Shown here one piece after another: positions 1 through 11,400 of a DNA stretch of 64,000 bases. A program made the position numbers and the translations under genes. Each line of letters begins with the position of its first letter. Within the stretch, counting starts at the first letter, position 1. The notes under the pieces are model-generated. The model had not been told where the DNA came from and ran no database searches. It saw nothing but the letters and a program-made list of their open reading frames with translations. The stretch is taken from contig VFFE01006714.1 of NCBI GenBank assembly GCA_008921705.1, forward strand, positions 62,033 through 126,032. Reading direction: 5' to 3'. This DNA is from Burhinus oedicnemus (lineage: Eukaryota > Chordata > Aves > Charadriiformes > Burhinidae).

Positions 1-266
1 CAACACAGCCTCTGCTGAGGATGGTGCTTTGTGAGAGGTGATAGCCATGACTCATTCTCTCTCAACACCTAGACGTAAGTGAACATGTACGCCACCTCCT
101 TCATAGGCTTCTGGAATCTGAACATCGTTTCAAATTTTTTCTCACTTGTACTGTGGCACTTTATCCATTGCACAATTACTCAAGCTCCCTCAAAGTATCA
201 AGGAACATACAGCAGTGCTATGTTTTAGAAAGCTGGAAATAGAAGGTACTTTAAAATGGTCCTACT

Positions 267-284
267 AAAAAAAAAAAAAAAAAA
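267..284 (+). repeat. Poly(A) run
   Basis: 18 consecutive A residues in a ZC3H12C intron. Confidence 0.9.
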
Positions 285-711
285 GTTTTTAAATAACTTT
301 CTGGAATTAGGAGGTAGTTTTAGGATCCCTGTGGCTATCGATCATCATATTGTCCTCTTCACAAATCACGGTGATTCCACCTTTCTGGAAAACAGATTGT
401 GGCATACCTGCTATACGTGACAAGCCAGCCAAGTGAAAGGCAGCAGCTTGCTGTCATGCCTCCGTGTTTCTTCTGCTACATAGAGCTGTGGGGTTGAGGG
501 AGACATCACAGAAGTTGCTGGTCTCCTCCTGTGCATGGAGAACCCAGACTGGCCCCAGAGGAGGCGTCTGACTTGTTCTGCAAAGTGTCCAGTAAGCGGA
601 TCCCAAAATCTGTCCAGGCAGACCGTCCCATTGATCAGTTAGAAAGCTTTTCCTAACATATTGCTTAACTGTTCCTTATGCTAGTTAAGGACTTTTCTGT
701 CCTTACCTAGT

Positions 712-1390
712 GGGACTAGTGAGACTATGGTGGGTTGGCCACGGCTGACACCCAGGCACCCACCCTGTTGGGTGCTCGCTCCCCCCACCAGCAGAACGGG
801 GAAGAAACCAGGAGGAACAGGAGCAAGAAAATTCATGGATCAAAATAACGACAGGGAAATCACTCATCAAGTACTGTTGCATGCCAGACAGACTCAACTT
901 GGGGAATTTAACTTACTTTATGGCCAATTAACATAAATGTTTAATTCCTGATTTAGATAATGGGGAAACAAAAAAGACAAACATTAAAACACTTAGAGGA
1001 AAAACATCTATCCTCTCCTTTTCCGAGGCCCATTTCACTCCAGACACCTCTCTTCCCCCTTGTCATGGCTGCAGGTGACACTGAATCCCTTCAGAGAGGC
1101 AGTGAGCAGTGCAAGGGGTTGGGGTCAGGACCTGGCGATTTCTCTTTGCTGCTCCTTCCTCTCATGCTTTTCTTCCTGTGCTCCACAGGCTGCAGTCCTT
1201 CTGGGGGTGTACCTGCTCGCCGTGGAGCTCCTCCTCCTCTCATCTTGGTGTTCCCTTGTTCCCTTCTCCTCCATTGTGGAGCTGGCTGGAGCCAGGCATG
1301 CCCGGCATGCAGCAGCCCCTCACCTCTTCTCACAGAGGCCACCCTGCAGCCCCCCACTACCAAAACTTTTCCACGGACACACAATGATTG
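712..1390 (-). mobile_element. Decayed avian LTR-retroelement-related repeat
   Basis: The first 150 bp share layout and words with the plus-strand start of the LTR at 6138: GGTTGGCC, a GCTC...CCCCC stretch, GGGGAAGAAA, then GACAGGGA. The C-rich block to 1390, ending in CCCCCCACTACCAAAAC, resembles internally repetitive avian ERV-associated sequence that I recognise from other birds. No clean terminal repeats or target duplication were found, so ends are approximate and orientation is assigned only by analogy with the 6138 element. No open viral gene is present. Confidence 0.45.
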
Positions 1391-2321
1391 ATCGCTGTGC
1401 TTTATTTTCATTACTTCCTATATATTGAAGATTGTTTTGTTCCTCCACAGGCTGCCTTTTTTCTCCAGATTAACTAAATGCACTTCCTTCAGCCTTTCCC
1501 CATAGGTCTTGTTTCTTTTGGATTCTTTTGTAATATGTCATGCTCAAAACTGGATGTAGAAGTTGGCTGCGGACTCATCTGCCTTTAGAAAATGACATAA
1601 TTGTGTCTCTTGCCTTACCTCAGACAGTTATTGCACCACAGATGCACATATTTTGTTCTGCTTGTGTCTGATCCATTTCTGCTGAACTACCTCTCCACAG
1701 CTTTTTTAATACACAATTAATTTCTCCTTCTGAAGTGCAGTGCTAAGCAAATCCTTAGTTTGTCATGTTGATTTTGGACAGGCTCTCCAGTTTGCCTAAT
1801 CTGTCCTGCGGAGTGCTTGCCACACCCTTGGGCTTGGAGTCCTTCTCCTCTCTCCCTCTTCAGATGGGACCTCACAGAGGTCCTGCAGCTGGGATCTGCT
1901 GTCTCTTCCCCTGCCGCCATGCACACCAGTGCTCAGTACTCATCTGCCAACATTTCCTAAACACATTGCAGTCTTTCATGTTCGTATTTCAGGCGTCCTG
2001 CATTCCCTCATCAAGTCTCCATGGTGCCTGTTATAGCCTGTACTTTTGGTTGGGCTATAAGGATTTTTAACACTCCCTACGTATATTTTTCCTTGTCAAA
2101 TTTGTACAGGTGCTAAAAATGTTTGGCAGATTCAGTATCCTTCGCCGACACCATTTTTCATATGATGGCAATATTTGGGCAAAGCTCAGACCAACTCCCA
2201 GTTGCCTTTAGAAACCACGGAACAAGTGAAGAGCATGACTTTGAGATCCATGTTTCACTGTACTGTTTACAGTCATAGAAAAGCAAAGTCATATAATAAG
2301 GAATTTTAATGTGTGTTTCAG
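1391..2321 (+). other. ZC3H12C intron, nothing recognised
   Basis: AT-rich intron sequence before the first visible exon. Positions 1-711 are likewise intron with only a poly(A) run. Reading frames here lack coding character. Confidence 0.7.
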
Positions 2322-2461
2322 CCACGGGAACAAAGAAGTATTTTCTTGTCGAGGAATCAAATTAGCAGTAGACTGGTTTTTGGAGAGAGGCCACAAGGAT
2401 GTTACAGTGTTTGTGCCAGCATGGAGGAAAGAACAGTCGAGACCTGATGCTCTTATCACAG
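2322..2461 (+). CDS. ZC3H12C: ZC3H12C exon: N-terminal part of the NYN/PIN nuclease domain
   Basis: The acceptor is tgtttcag and the donor is g|gtaagc. The exon is 140 bp; it enters with one base completing a Ser codon and leaves with one base of an Asp codon. It encodes [19 protein letters not shown] and on to DALIT, the first strand and helix region of the nuclease domain. The upstream exon with the rest of this domain's start is outside the window. Confidence 0.95.
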
Positions 2462-5400
2462 GTAAGCTCTGTTTCACCTTTGCTGGTTTGTTTGATGCTT
2501 CACATACCAGGAGTGCTACTGCTTTAAGGGACAAATCTTTAGAAATTAAAGACTGTAATAGAAAGTATCTTTGGTGTGTTAACTTCATTGTGATCTTTAG
2601 GAAGGAAAAAGACAAAGCAATACCCTCTCCATGTCCTCCTGTTCTGCTCACCTGATAAATTTTCCATTAACGTTGTTACGTACTTCTCAAAGAATGTAAT
2701 TGCTATTTTTTAAATCTGTTACGCCCATGTATCATTGGCAGCAAAGAGGTTTGAAGTTAGTGATTCGCTGGGTGATCTTTCTTGTGGTGAGCAGATTCTG
2801 CCAGGCTAGCCTGTCTGCCGGACACCTGCAGTGAGTCACTGCCCATGCTTGGGGTTACAGGAATTATCCTGACAGAAAGGGAATGGTTCCTCTTTTCATC
2901 ATAACTATTAACAAGTGAGACAGCTTTTGAAAATTTTAGTTTTGAACGTGTTTATCTAGAAAAAAAATTGTTAACAGGCATTTATTTCGTGATCAAACTA
3001 GTTGATTCTGTGTGAAGGCTGGAGAGTCATCCTCCCTTTGCCCTAAAGTTGAAGCAGAGGAGAATTTGGGGTTAAAAAAACTGTAGAATTTAGGGGGGAG
3101 AGGGATTTGGGGGGTTTTTGGTTTTGGTGGGCTTTTTTAAATAAGGCTACCTTTAAAGGGGGGAAGCTTTTGAGAGTAGTAGCCATGGCTTCTAAAAGAA
3201 AATAGAAACATGTTTTGATTGCCACGTACATTTTCAAATATCTGGAAAGATTTTCACAACATTTCATCTCATTTGCTTGATCGCTACTGAAACATACCAT
3301 GTTAATGCAAGACAACATTTGGAAAGCTGCTGTTCTCCCCTCATCACAGGCAGTGTGGACCCTTTCTCTTGAAGCCTTTTTCTTTCACTGTATGAGTGTT
3401 TGAGGTATGAGAAGATTATTGGCTAAGTAATAAAGATTTGGCTATTTAGAAATAAACTGAGAAATCTGCTAGAGCTGTTGATAGGGCTAGAAGCCCCCAA
3501 AGGAGTTTCAAGAAAGTAGCAAGACGTAGAATTGACCAGGTGTCTAGCAATGAAAAATCAGTTTGCCATGTGTCATCATGGACCCTGAAGATGGGAGGAA
3601 GATCAAAGAAGGTTGTTGTATCTTCTGTAAAATAGTGATTCTTCAATTTATCAGGATGCAGGGAGCCTGTTTGCTACCGGTCTTGTGAAATACATTGTGC
3701 TGACACTCTATTTTCAGAGATAGTGCACCTGAAATATGCAGCCACCTGGAATTTTGAAAAAGTCTTAGATGACTAACATGAGGACTGTCAGTATTTGTGA
3801 GAAGCTTCTTGGATTAAACAGCAGCTGCATCTTTCTTATCATTACTTGCTAATCATCACATGGCAGATTTTTTTATTCTTTCTTAGCAGGCAAAAAAATC
3901 ACCTGCCATCACACTCTTACTCATCATTTACCACATGGTGCTGGGGGGGGTGGTGGTGAATACAAAAAGGTTGGATTTAATTTAAAAATTTGTGCTTTTT
4001 CTACTAAGCAAATAAATGCTTGTATCAAATATATTGCTTATATATAATATTAATGCTCTATTTCTTCCTGTTAGAGGTTTTTTTTCCTAGGTGGAACAGG
4101 TTCCCTGTCAAGTTTCTTGTGCTACGAAACAGTTGAGTTATTTGAGATCTAAACCATTATAAGAGCATATTCACTGTGCAAGCATCATCTTCTGCCATTT
4201 TAGATGTTGCCTAGCTTTTTGTTTATTTTTCTTTCATAGCTTGTCTGCTCTGAGGAGAGTGATAGCTAGGAGAACTGACATAAGGGGTATGTGCTGCAGC
4301 GGTGGGCGCACTGGTGCAACATCCAGAATCTTAGTTCAGACCAACCTCCTTAGGCCATCTTTCAAAGCTCCTCAGGATCTCCAGGTCCCACACAGAGGAA
4401 GAGAAGATTATTTCGAATGGGTGATTGGCAGACTGTGTAGGACAAGAAGGAATTAGATAAAATGTTAAACACGCTTATTTAGCAGGATTAAAAAGAAATC
4501 TGTTTGGATATCGTAAGATTGTATATATAAAACTGTAAACCCTTTAAGGAAAGATCTGTTCTGAGCTATTACTGGAGGTAAAATAAAACAAACAAAAACC
4601 CCCCACATTTGGTCTTGGTTATAAAATGACATGAGATGTCTTTTTAGGGGATACTGTTAACATTTGTGAAGAACCTGAGTGTTTGTATAGAACATGGGTT
4701 TTCTAGTCCTTGTCGGTACTAGTAGTAACCCCTTCTCTCGATGGGCAGAGACTTTTATGAGACAGTCCCATTAATGTGAGCTACTGGAATTATTTCAAAA
4801 GATGTTTCTTGCTGGGTATCACAAAAAGATGGAAGAGGTCTGTCTTTACCAAGGAGCTCAGTTGTGGGGAAACCTTTGGCTGTACTTGGGTGTAATCATC
4901 CTATTCACTGAAACATTCAGTAATGTTTAAAACCACCCCTTCAATCAGAGGAGTTTTTCACAAGCATTTTAATAAGTAGTGTTTCTTTTGAGCTACAGCA
5001 ACATGAACAAGGTCCCCTGTGTTAGAGAAATGGTGTGGAGCAGGAGGTTTTGAATTGTTTGTGGGTGTTTTTGAAAGTATTGCCAGTTGTCTGCTGACTA
5101 TAACTTCAAATATCATATATATCAGATACCTTCTGCTGGACTATAACCATTTAAGAGGTGTTTAGTCCTAAATGCTTGAATTTTCTTCTTCAAATCTAAT
5201 GTCTTTGGAGATTAAACAAACATATTTTTCTTTTCTTTCTTTTTCTTTTTTAACTTATTCTTATTCCTTGTAGATCAAGAAATCTTGCGTAAATTAGAAA
5301 AGGAGAAGATTCTTGTGTTCACACCATCCCGCCGAGTGCAAGGGAGAAGGGTGGTATGCTACGATGACCGATTTATAGTGAAGTTGGCCTTTGAGTCGGA

Positions 5401-8400
5401 TGGCATCATTGTTTCTAATGATAACTACAGGGATCTAGCTAATGAAAAGCCTGAATGGAAGAAGTTCATAGATGAACGCTTGCTGATGTATTCATTTGTT
5501 AATGACAAGTAAGTCATTCTATCTTTATATGTGCCACTAAAATAATTGAGGAATGGACAGTTTGAAGACCTATATGAATTTCTTATCTTACACCCAAATC
5601 ATAGGTACGTGTAGGAAAACAGGAGGAAATCATAGGTTTGGTCTTCTGATTAAACATACTTGAACTCTGTTTGTTGCTAGAGCTTTTTTGTAACAATATC
5701 TTTATATCTTTTTATGTTATTTTTTTCCCCTTTAGGTGTATGCCAATGTATATGCTGTATTTGGTGCATACTATGGTATGATATGCTAGTTCTCTTGATA
5801 CACTGAGCCAGCATTTTTGAGGACCTGTGGTTAGACTCCTAAATCCTAAAGTCCTGGAAAAACCCATGTTGGAATGAACCTCAGGAGGTCTCTAGTTCAA
5901 CTGTCTGCTTAGATCTGTGTTACCTATGTTATGGTATCTTTATACGCTGGCGTACAGATCAAGTGAAGTTACTACTGATGGCTTCTTGTAGTGGGAGGGA
6001 CTCAGTACTCTGCCAAGCAGACACTTTTATTTGAGTGCCTAAATACTGATGAAAGAGTCCTAGACAACGAGCACAGTTTTGCAAAGTGAGTTGTGGCGTT
6101 TTAAGAGATCACTGCCTGTATTGCTGCCCTTACTTTGTGTCGTGGTTTGGCCTCAGCCGGCAACAGAGAACCACGCAGTTGCCTGCTCAACCCCCGAGGG
6201 CGGTGGGGAAAATCGGAAGAAAAAGGCAAAACTCGTGGGTTGAGATAAAAGGCAGTTTAACATAACAGCAAACGAAAGAGGAGAACAACAACAACAGTGA
6301 CGGAGGGATGCACACACAGGGTTACTGTACCGACGCTCACCGACCGGACCACGCAGCCCCAGCCCGCTCCCGAACCGCGCCTTCCTCCCCCTCCCGGCCA
6401 GCTCCCTTTTATGGACTGGGCATGGCGTCACGTGGTATGGAATACCTGTGTCCCGGGCCAGAAAATTAACCCTATTCCCGCCGGAACCAGGACACTTTGC
6501 TTTAGGAATGGGTTGTGTGCAGCCCTGCTTTGCCGCAGAGCAGTCAGCTGAGCTAGACCAAAGGTGTCCACACAGTATATTTCTGTGACTTCTCTCTTGG
6601 GCAGTATCTGCAGCAGAACAGTGGCCTTTCAAAACAACTCTCAAAGTAGCCAGGCTTAGAAATGTCAGCATGGCAGGTTATGGTGTAGGACACAGTCATG
6701 AGGTTCTTGGTCATTGCATGAGGAATATGAAAAGGCTTGTCTGCTTCCATAACACTTTGTTTTTGCTTTATAGATTTATGCCTCCCGATGATCCTCTTGG
6801 CCGCCATGGTCCAAGTCTGGACAATTTTCTTAGGAAGAAGCCTATTGTGCCAGAACATAAGAAGCAGCCATGTCCATATGGTAATTTGATTTAACTCATC
6901 AGTTTTCTGTAGTGCTGGGACTGGGGACCAAGCTCCTGCTTTATTTAAACACTGCCAAAAATAAAAGCTTTTAAACAGGTTTTTACATTGTTGTCTTAGC
7001 CTGAGAATGGTTGAAATGCTGAGCTGATGGTGGAAACTGAAGTGATTTTTTTCATGTGCTAGTTAGAGAACAGTTCTGTCTACTAGTTGAACTAAAGCAG
7101 CAACTTCAGAATCATACAATCATAGAATAGTTTGGGGGGTTGGAAGGGACCTTTAAAGGTCATCTAGTCCAACCGCCCTGCAATGAGCAGGGCCATCTTC
7201 AACTAGATCAGGTTGTTCAGAGCCCTGTCCAACCTGACCTTGAAGGTCTCCAGGGATGGGGCATCTACCACCTCCCTGGGCAATCTGTTCCAGTGCCTCA
7301 CCACCCTCAAAGTGAAAAATTTCTTCCCGAGATCTAGTCTGAATCTACCCTCTTTTAGTTTAAAACCACTACGCCTTGTCCTACCGCAACAGGCCCTGGT
7401 AAAAAGTTTGTCCCAGTCTTTCCTGTAGGCCACCTTTAAGTACTGAAAGGCTGCTGTAAGGTCTCCTGGAGCCTTCTCTTCTCCAGGCTGAACAACCTCA
7501 ACTCTCTCAGCCTGTCCTCACAGGAGAGGTGTTCTGTCCCTCTGATCATTTTTGAGGCCCTTCTCTGGACATGCTCCAACAGGTCATGTCTTTCTTGTGT
7601 TGAGGGCCCCAGGGCAGTACTCCAGGTGGGGTCTCACCAGGGCAGAGTAGAGGGGCGGAATCACCTCCCTTGACCTGCTGGCCATGCTTCTTTTGATGCA
7701 GCCCAGGATACAGTTGTCCTTCTGGGCTGCGAGCGCACATTGTCAGCTCATGTCCAGCTTTTCATCCACCAGTATTCTCAGGTCCTTCTCGGCGGGCTGC
7801 TCTCAATCCCTTCATCCCCCAGTCTCTGCTGATACTGGGGTTTCCCCGACCCAGGTGCAGGACCCTGCACTTGGCCTTGCTGAACCTCATAAGGTTCACA
7901 TGGGCCCAATTCTAGAGCTTGTCCAGGTCCCTCTGGATGTCATCCTGTCCCTCAGGTGTGCTCTGCGAACTTGCTGAGGGTGCACTCGATTCCACTGTCT
8001 GTGTCATTGATAAAGATATTGAACAGTACTGGTCCCAGTATGGACCCCTGAGGGACACCGCTTATCACTGATCTCCATCTGGACATTGCACTGTTGACCA
8101 CTACCCTCTGGATGCAAACATCCAACCAATTCCTCATCTACCGAACAGCCCACCGATCAAATCCATACCTCTCCAATTTAGAGAGCAGGATGTTGCGGGA
8201 GACCATGTCAAAGGCCTTACAGAAGTCCAGATAGGTGACATCCATAGCTCTTCCCTTGTCCATTGAAGTTGTCACTCCATCATAGAGACTTTTCAAGTAT
8301 CATGGAGAGTGGCTTGGCAACTACATCAGCCAATTCCCTCATGACTCTAGGATGCATCTCATCAGGTCACACAGACTTCTGTATGTTCAGGTTCCTCAGG

Positions 8401-11400
8401 TGGTCATGAACCTGATGTTGTCTTACAGTGGGAGGGAGTTTGCTCCCCGAGTTCCTGTCTTGTGGTCCACCCACGCAAGGGTTGTGGGGGGAGAGGTTGC
8501 CAGTGAAGAATGAGGCAAAAAATTGTTGAGTACCTCAGCCGCCTTATCCGTTGTTACCAGTTTGCCAGTCTTGGTCATCAGGGATATGCTTTCTTTGACC
8601 TTCCTTTTCTGGCTGACATACCTGTAGAAACCCTCCTTATTATTCTTTGTGTCCCTTGCCGAGTTCAGCTCCAGCTGTGCCTTGGCCTTCCTGACCCCAT
8701 CCCTACACAACCGGGCAGTGTTCCTGTGCACTTTCCAGGATGCCTGTCCCTGCTTCCACTGCCTGTGCATTTCCTTCTTGCCCTTTAGTTTGACCAGCAG
8801 GTCTCAACTCAGCCATGCTGGTCTCTTGCCTTCCTTTCCTGATTTCTTACACCTGGAGATTGAGAGATCTTGTGGTCTATGGAAAATGTCCTTAAAGATC
8901 TGCCAGCTCTGTTCTGCTCCCTTGTCCCTGAGGGCAGTTTCCCAGGGGGTCCTATTAACTAACTCCTTGAAGAGCTGGAAGTTTACTTTTCTAAAATTCA
9001 AGGTCCTGACTTTACTCTTCCCCTGACCCATATACCTCAGGACTGCAAACTCCACCAGTGCATGATCACTGCAGCCCAGGCTGTCTCCAATCTTGATGTC
9101 ACCAATTAGCTCACTTGCATTGGTGACCAACAGGGCCAATATCGCATCCCCTCTGGTAAAGCTGTCTAATACCTGGCTTGAGAAGTTATCCTCGATGCAC
9201 GCCAGGAGTCTCCTGGATTGCCTACAGCTCACCATGCTACTTTTCCAGCAGATGTCAGGGTGGTTGAAGTCCCCCAGCAGGACAAGAGCCTGCGAGCACA
9301 ATGCCTCCTGTAGCTGGAGTAAGAAGGCTTTGTCGGTAGGCTCCTCTTGATCAGGTGGCCTGCAATAGACACCAACCACAAAGTTCCCTTTGTTGCCTCC
9401 ATCTCTAATTCTTACCTATAAGCTTTCAAACTGCTCTTGGCTAGTCTTCAGACACAGCTCTTCACTCTATCTATTTCTTGGTGTAGAGGGCAACATCTCT
9501 ACCCCTCCTTCCTTGCCTGTCCCTTCTGAACAGCTTGTAGCCATCAGTAGCTGCAATCCAGTCATGGGATTCATCCCACCCAGTTTCAGTAATGGCAACT
9601 AGGTCGTAGCTTTCTAGCAGCATGGTGGCTTCCAGCTCCTCCTGTTTGTTGCCTATGCTGTGTGCACTGGTGTGGAGGCACTTCAGCTGGGCTGTTGGCC
9701 ATGTCACCTTGTCAAAGGAACACTCCTTAATTCCTTTGAGGTATTTCACTGGTGTTGCCCTCATGGCTTCTATTACCTCGGAAGTCCCAGGCTCATCTCC
9801 ATAAGACTTCAGGTGTGCTGCAGTGCAGCCAGCACATCTCAGAGTGACAGGCTGTGGGCCCTCGCTAGCACCCTGTCCCGCTAACCTTGGTGTGTCATCC
9901 CACAGCTTGTCACGGGAAAGCCTGATTATCATCCCCCTCCCCCTTCAAGCCTAGTTTAAAGGTCTGTCAATGAGCCCCACTAGCTTGTGAGCAAAGATCC
10001 TCTTCCCCCTTTCAGAAAGGTGAATCCCATCTGACGCCAGCAAGCCTGGTGCTGTGTAGGCAATCCCATTATCAAAAAAACCCAAAATTGTGGCAGTGAC
10101 ACCAGTCATGGAGCCATGTATTAACGGAGTGGGCTCATCTGTTTCTTCCAATGTCTCTGCCCACAACTGGAAGGAGAGAGTTAAAAAATAGCCTGTGCTC
10201 CAGATTCCCTTACGAGCCGTCCCAAGGCCCTAAAGTCTCTTTTGGTTGCCCTTGGACTATGTGTGGTGGCTTCATCGCCACCCACATGGAAAAGTAGTAA
10301 TGGGTAGTAGTCCATCATTCATAGGAGTACATCCAAAACAGCACCTAAAGTCTGCAGGCTCCAGAAAGCCCTTTTCTAATGTGATTTAGTCGTAAGTCAT
10401 AAATTTTCTTCCAGAAAGTTGATTGAGCTGTTTGAAGTTTAGCTACTGAGCATCCCTACAGACACACCACTGTCTTGACTGAGGTGAAACCTGCTGGTCC
10501 TATGACTCTGTGGGACTTTCCTGTTAAGTTTTGTGCCTGTATATGTCCTTGGACCAATACAGCAGGTGTGTAAAGACACACTGACAGTGTCATGTTCAGC
10601 TCAAAATGTGGCTGATGGTGTTGGTCTGAATTCCTAGAGCACTAGCTACACCACACCATCGCTACCTCTTTTTCCCCAGAATACAAGAGAGCAGATCTTA
10701 GATCTCATCCTGTATCACACAAAACCATTTGCAAGATCTTTTAAATCATGAGTAAAACTTTAAATGAGGGGTTTTTTTTATCTGATTATGTTTCTCTTAA
10801 TAGGGAAGAAATGTACCTATGGACACAAATGCAAATACTATCATCCAGAAAGAGGAAATCAGCCTCAGCGATCTGTAGCTGATGAACTTCGTGCCATGTC
10901 TAGAAGCACAGCTGCCAAAACTACAAGTGACGGAGGACTGGTAAAAAGCAATAGTGTTCCCTGTAGCACTAAAAATGATGGCACTTCTGAGCTGAAGCGT
11001 GCTACTCCAAAGAGGCAATCGGATCCTAGTATAAGGACTCCAGTCTATCAAGACTTGGAGGAAAAGCTTCCCACCAAAAACAAATTGGAAACCAGGTCTG
11101 TACCTTCTTTAGTTAGTATACCAAGTTCCTCTGCTGCAAAACCCCAAAGTACTGCACCTTTAACTAACGGCCTTCCATCCGGAGTTCTTTTCCCACCTCA
11201 GGATCAAAGACCACAGGGACAGTATCCTACAGTGATGATGGCAACCAAAAATCACGGAACGCCAATGCCTTATGACCAGTATCCAAAATGTGAGTCTCCT
11301 GTGGATGTAGGGTATTACTCTATGCTGAGTGCATATTCAAATCTAAGTATGTCTGGTCCACGTAGTCCTGAAAGGCGCTTCTCCTTGGACACAGATTATA

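Larger units (their letters stand above)
5509..6773 (+). other. ZC3H12C intron (1.3 kb) with solo LTR
   Basis: GT-AG intron holding the short old CR1 fragment and the solo LTR described separately. The remainder has no recognised feature. Confidence 0.85.
7109..10350 (-). mobile_element. CR1 LINE, 3.2 kb, antisense in the last ZC3H12C intron
   Basis: The 3' end is at the low coordinate, with the typical tail (plus strand AATCATACAATCATAGAAT). Going 5' on the minus strand, it holds RT remnants, the endonuclease domain of ORF2 and the esterase end of ORF1. Frames are broken in many places, and an internal deletion near 8285 removes the N-terminal fingers part of the RT. It occupies about 83% of the 3923-bp intron. 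It shares tail words with the copies at 24690 and 63527. Confidence 0.93.
6881..10803 (+). other. ZC3H12C last intron (3.9 kb), mostly CR1
   Basis: GT-AG intron that splits the CCCH zinc finger after its first Cys. Only about 230 bp at the start and 450 bp at the end are not CR1. Confidence 0.9.

Noticed and set aside
960..1428. Overlapping open frames of 90-140 codons on both strands near 1.0-1.4 kb
   Set aside because: They lie in a C-rich, LTR-related repeat inside a ZC3H12C intron, with no splice context or recognisable domain.
6153..6671. 172-codon minus-strand open frame across the LTR
   Set aside because: It reads through the non-coding LTR into flanking intron, has no similarity to a retroviral protein and starts outside the element.
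10764..10803. Reading the last ZC3H12C exon from the upstream ATG at 10764 as a separate gene start
   Set aside because: The first 13 codons are intron sequence with a pyrimidine tract and acceptor; the true frame enters by splicing at 10804.
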